Source: Chitinophagaceae bacterium (lineage in GTDB: Bacteria > Bacteroidota > Bacteroidia > Chitinophagales > Chitinophagaceae). From it: a DNA stretch of 64,000 bases. Position 1 is the stretch's first letter; every line of letters begins with the position of its first letter. Below, in pieces: positions 61,068 to 64,000 of the stretch. The stretch spans positions 248,001 through 312,000 of the forward strand of contig JANPZZ010000026.1 in assembly GCA_024707305.1 (NCBI GenBank), read 5' to 3'. A model generated the notes under the pieces. It was not told where the DNA came from and searched no databases. It saw nothing but the letters and a program-made list of their open reading frames with translations. The translations under genes and the position numbers were made by a program.

Positions 61068-62799
61068 TGCAAATGCAAAAGTATCGTCTTATAATAGTGG
61101 CAAGTCTCCTGTTGATGAGTGCGCAGCTCAATGCACAATGGCTGCGTGCTCACAATGGGTATGTTGTGAACGACAATAACGAAAAAGGTCATCCTTCGCG
61201 GTATGGGCCTTGGGGGATGGATGTTGCAGGAAGGCTATATGTATCATTTGCATTTCCTGGGGCAACAATACCGCATTCGTGAAATGATTGAGGAGATTGC
61301 AGGACCAGAAAAAACCGCGTCGTTTTACGAAAAATGGTTGCAAAATCATTGTACACGCCCTGATGTGGATTCGCTGGCTGCATGGGGTTTCAACTCCATT
61401 CGGCTACCCATGCATTACAATTTGTATACGCTGCCGGTTGACGAAGAACCCGTGGCTGGCGAACATACCTGGATTGAAAAAAGGGTTTGCTCTCACAGAT
61501 AGTTTGCTCGCCTGGTGTAAGGAAAACAAAATGTACCTGATACTGGATTTGCATGCCGCTCCCGGTGGTCAGGGACATGATCTCGCCATCTCTGATCGTG
61601 ATCCCTCTAAGCCTTCAACATGGGACAGCAGGGCAAATCAGGAAAAGACAATTGCGTTGTGGAGAAAACTGGCTGAACGATACGCCAACGAACCCTGGAT
61701 TGGCGGATATGATATCATTAATGAACCGAATTGGGGATTTGAAGATAAAGAAGACAAACGCGGTACTGCGGAATATAAAAATGAACCATTGCGCAAGTTG
61801 TTGATGGAAATCACAACAGCAATCCGGGAAGTTGACCAGCAACACATCATCATTATTGAAGGGAATGGATTCGGTAACAATTACCGGGGTGTTCTACCAC
61901 CCTGGGACGATAACCTGGTTTTGAGTTTTCATAAATACGGGAACTTCAATAACAAGGCTTCCATCCAGCAGTTTTTGAATTTGCGTGAGCAATACAATAT
62001 CCCATTATGGTTGGGTGAATCTGGTGAGAATTCGAATACCTGGTTTACGGAAGCAATCAGCCTGGTTGAGAACGAAGGGATCGGATGGGCCTGGTGGCAG
62101 ATGAAAAAAATGGGAATCAATAATCCCCTGGAGATCGTGCAGCCTGCGGGTTACGAAAAATTGCTGGCATACTGGTCCGGAAAAGGTCCACGCCCGGATG
62201 CTGATAGCGCCTGGAAAATACTGGAACAATTACTGGACAACTTGAAGATTGAAAACAACAGGTTTCATCCGGATGTGGTGGATGCGATGATTCGCCAGGT
62301 ACAATCGGAGCATACGATTCCCTTTAGAAACTATGTATTGAAAGGAAAACTTTCTATTCCTGCAGTGGATTTTGATATGGGTCGCCAACGTTTCGCTTAT
62401 TATGATCGCGATAGCGCCCGCTATCAATATACGCCGGGTGTAAATACAATTGGCAATAAGGGTTATACTTATCGCAACGATGGCGTAGATATAAAAATGG
62501 GGAAAGATGGTCCTGTAATATTCAGCACCGAAGATGGGGAATGGTATTCCTACACCATACAGGTAGAGCAGGCCGGAACGTATAACATTTCTGCAATGCT
62601 GGCGGCAGATTCAACCGGTTCACAAATTTCTTTTAACGATCTGGCACCGGTGACTGTACCAATAAAACAGGATAACCAAACGAGGACGCTGCTTCCATTA
62701 GGGAAAACTTCCCTGAAAAAAGGAAGATTCCAGTTTAAGATGAATGTCGTCAAAGGCGGCTTTGAACTGGATACAATTCATTTTGAAAAAATTAATTAA
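61067..62799 (+). CDS. GH5-family glycoside hydrolase (two frame breaks)
   Basis: This exported retaining enzyme of about 576 aa has a signal peptide (LIIVASLLLMSAQLNAQ) and a GH5 barrel with GLGGWMLQEGYMY, the acid/base Glu in IINEPNW (codon 61723-61725) and the nucleophile Glu in LGESGEN (codon 62017-62019). About 200 C-terminal residues include a CBM6/35-like jelly roll (GEWYSYTIQVEQAGTYNISA). GH5 covers beta-glucan and mannan hydrolases; the subfamily is not clear. Breaks lie in A5 at 61182-61186 (restored: EKVILRGMG) and A6 at 61477-61482 (restored: IEKGFALTD). Its ATG overlaps the preceding stop by one base. Confidence 0.87.
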
Positions 62800-62809
62800 C
62801 TGACAATTC

Positions 62810-64000
62810 TTGAAGAAGATATTTACATGTGCGGCAGTAATGTTGTCGTTAACGACATATTCGCAGCGCGTTTTCGAAACCCTAAATGAAAACTGGAGCT
62901 TTAGCCGGCTGGTTAATGGACAGGAGGAAAAGCCAACTACCGTTAATATCCCTCATTCCTGGAATACGACCGATATCATGGATGATGAACCAGGATATTT
63001 TCGCGGCACGGGGAGTGTACCGGAAAACTGTTCCCATCCCTGCAAATAATGATGGTCGCCGTTTTTATTTACACGGTGAAGGAGCCAACCAGGTGACCGA
63101 ACTAATCATCAATGGGAAACTGGCGGGAAAACATATAGGTGGATATGGTGCGTTTTACATTCCCGTAACTTCCCTGGTCAAACCCGGATCAGCGAATCAA
63201 TTTGAGATCCGCGTAGATAACAGCCACAACCTGGATATTCCTCCATTATCGGCCGACTTCACTTTTTTTGGCGGCCTTTATCGGGATGTAAACCTGCTTA
63301 GCGTCAACGATCTTCATTTTTCATTTCAGGAGAACTACCCGGGTGTATTAATCAGCACACCGAATGTTTCTGCTAAAAAGGCAACCCTGCTTGCTTCGGC
63401 CTATTTGCATAATGAGTCGGACCTAAACCGTGCTACGCGAGTTCGTGTAACCATCAAAGACGCCAAAGGCAAAAAGGTTTCTACAAAAACTAAAGATGAA
63501 TTTGTAAATGCCGGCGAAATAAAAAAGGTTTCACTTCCCATTTTGTCGTTGAGTAAACCTCGTCTCTGGTCGCCAGAAAATCCCTATCTCTATGAAACAT
63601 TTCTCGAGATAATCGATCCGGTTACAGGAACTGTTTTGGATACGTATTCGCACAAAACCGGATTTCGCTGGTTTCATTTTGATGCGAAGAAGGGATTCTT
63701 CCTCAATGGTAAATCTTTGAAACTGGTAGGTACAAGTCGCCACCAGGATTATCCCGGGCTCGGAAATGCGCTACCTGATAGTATTGCTGTAGCTGATATA
63801 ATGTTGTTGAAAAAAATGGGAGGAAACTTTCTTCGTGTTGCACACTATCCGCAGGATCCTGTTATTTTAAAAACATGCGATAGTCTGGGTATTTTAACTT
63901 CCGTTGAAATACCCGTGGTAAATGAAATTACCGAATCCGCTGCCTTCCGTTCGAATGTATTGAATATGCAGCGAGAAATGATACGCCAGCATTACAATCA
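62810..64000 (+). CDS. GH2-family glycoside hydrolase, partial at window end (frameshifted)
   Basis: This is the N-terminal part of an exported GH2 enzyme. The start is TTG 62810 with signal peptide KKIFTCAAVMLSLTTYSQ. The sugar-binding domain has NIPHSWNTTDIMDDEPGYF and DNSHNLDIPPLSADFTFFGG. The immunoglobulin-like domain ends RLWSPENPYLYE, and the barrel begins with FFLNGKSLKLVGTSRHQDYP and RVAHYPQDP. The catalytic Glu residues lie beyond the window. The frame breaks in the G4 run at 63010-63013; one G fewer gives FRGTGVYRKTVPIPANNDG. GH2 enzymes are beta-galactosidases, beta-mannosidases or beta-glucuronidases; the type cannot be told here. It begins 10 bases after GH5. Confidence 0.87.

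Overview
The window is a carbohydrate-utilisation region from a member of the Bacteroidota, most likely a Chitinophagaceae-type soil or plant-associated organism. The evidence is two SusC/SusD pairs, an ECF sigma/FecR pair feeding a SusC with an STN domain, many Cys-lipobox lipoproteins, a TAnnTTTG -7 promoter element, DUF1735 lipoproteins, and a SusC N-terminus beginning MQKTAL. No rRNA, tRNA, CRISPR array or intact transposase was seen, and there is no marker gene that fixes the genus.

Layout. (A) 1-6190: an L-fucose block with a DeoR-type regulator, a DMT transporter, a WG-repeat protein, a RhaM-fold mutarotase, an SDR resembling L-fucose dehydrogenase, and a FucP-type permease. (B) 6407-10196: an arabinofuranosidase-like lipoprotein, an unknown membrane-anchored protein on the minus strand, and a formylglycine-generating-enzyme-like lipoprotein. 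(C) 10225-18759: galK, the minus-strand operon araB-araD-araA-SSS symporter, and a divergent galM. (D) 19537-26381: TetR regulator, RND adaptor, RND pump and outer-membrane factor. (E) 26435-31158: an RHS-type protein truncated at its 5' end with an HEXXH C-terminal domain, a small lipoprotein that could be its immunity protein, a decayed gene remnant, and a Cys-rich copper-storage-like protein. (F) 31426-42776: sigma, anti-sigma, SusC, SusD, GH18, two DUF1735 glycan-binding lipoproteins and a DUF1573 protein. (G) 42950-50430: GH29, GH3, GH92 and GH125. (H) 50539-52506: small genes including a DMT protein and Dps. (I) 52639-64000: a SusR-like membrane regulator, a second SusC/SusD pair, a lipoprotein, GH5, and GH2 (cut by the window end).

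How it works together. Blocks F and G look like one N-glycan system. GH18 would cut the chitobiose core, GH92 and GH125 would remove alpha-mannose, GH29 would remove fucose and GH3 would remove a beta-linked sugar. The GH3+GH29+GH92+GH125+GH18 combination fits plant-type N-glycans carrying core xylose and fucose. Fucose could enter through the block A permease and be oxidised. Block C handles arabinose and galactose. Block I probably targets another beta-linked plant polysaccharide.

Two features run across the whole window. First, about 20 genes are broken by one or more single-base shifts, nearly all in short A, T or G homopolymers. The conserved protein continues in another frame, so most are likely uncorrected sequencing indels; I give whole-gene spans and the shift position. 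Second, many intergenic gaps hold degenerate tandem word tracts (CGATGATC, GTGAGACG/GGCAAACG, GGGGATGGT, AATCTGTGT, CCACATTT families), often as two complementary arms around a spacer. These are the most unusual non-coding structures here.
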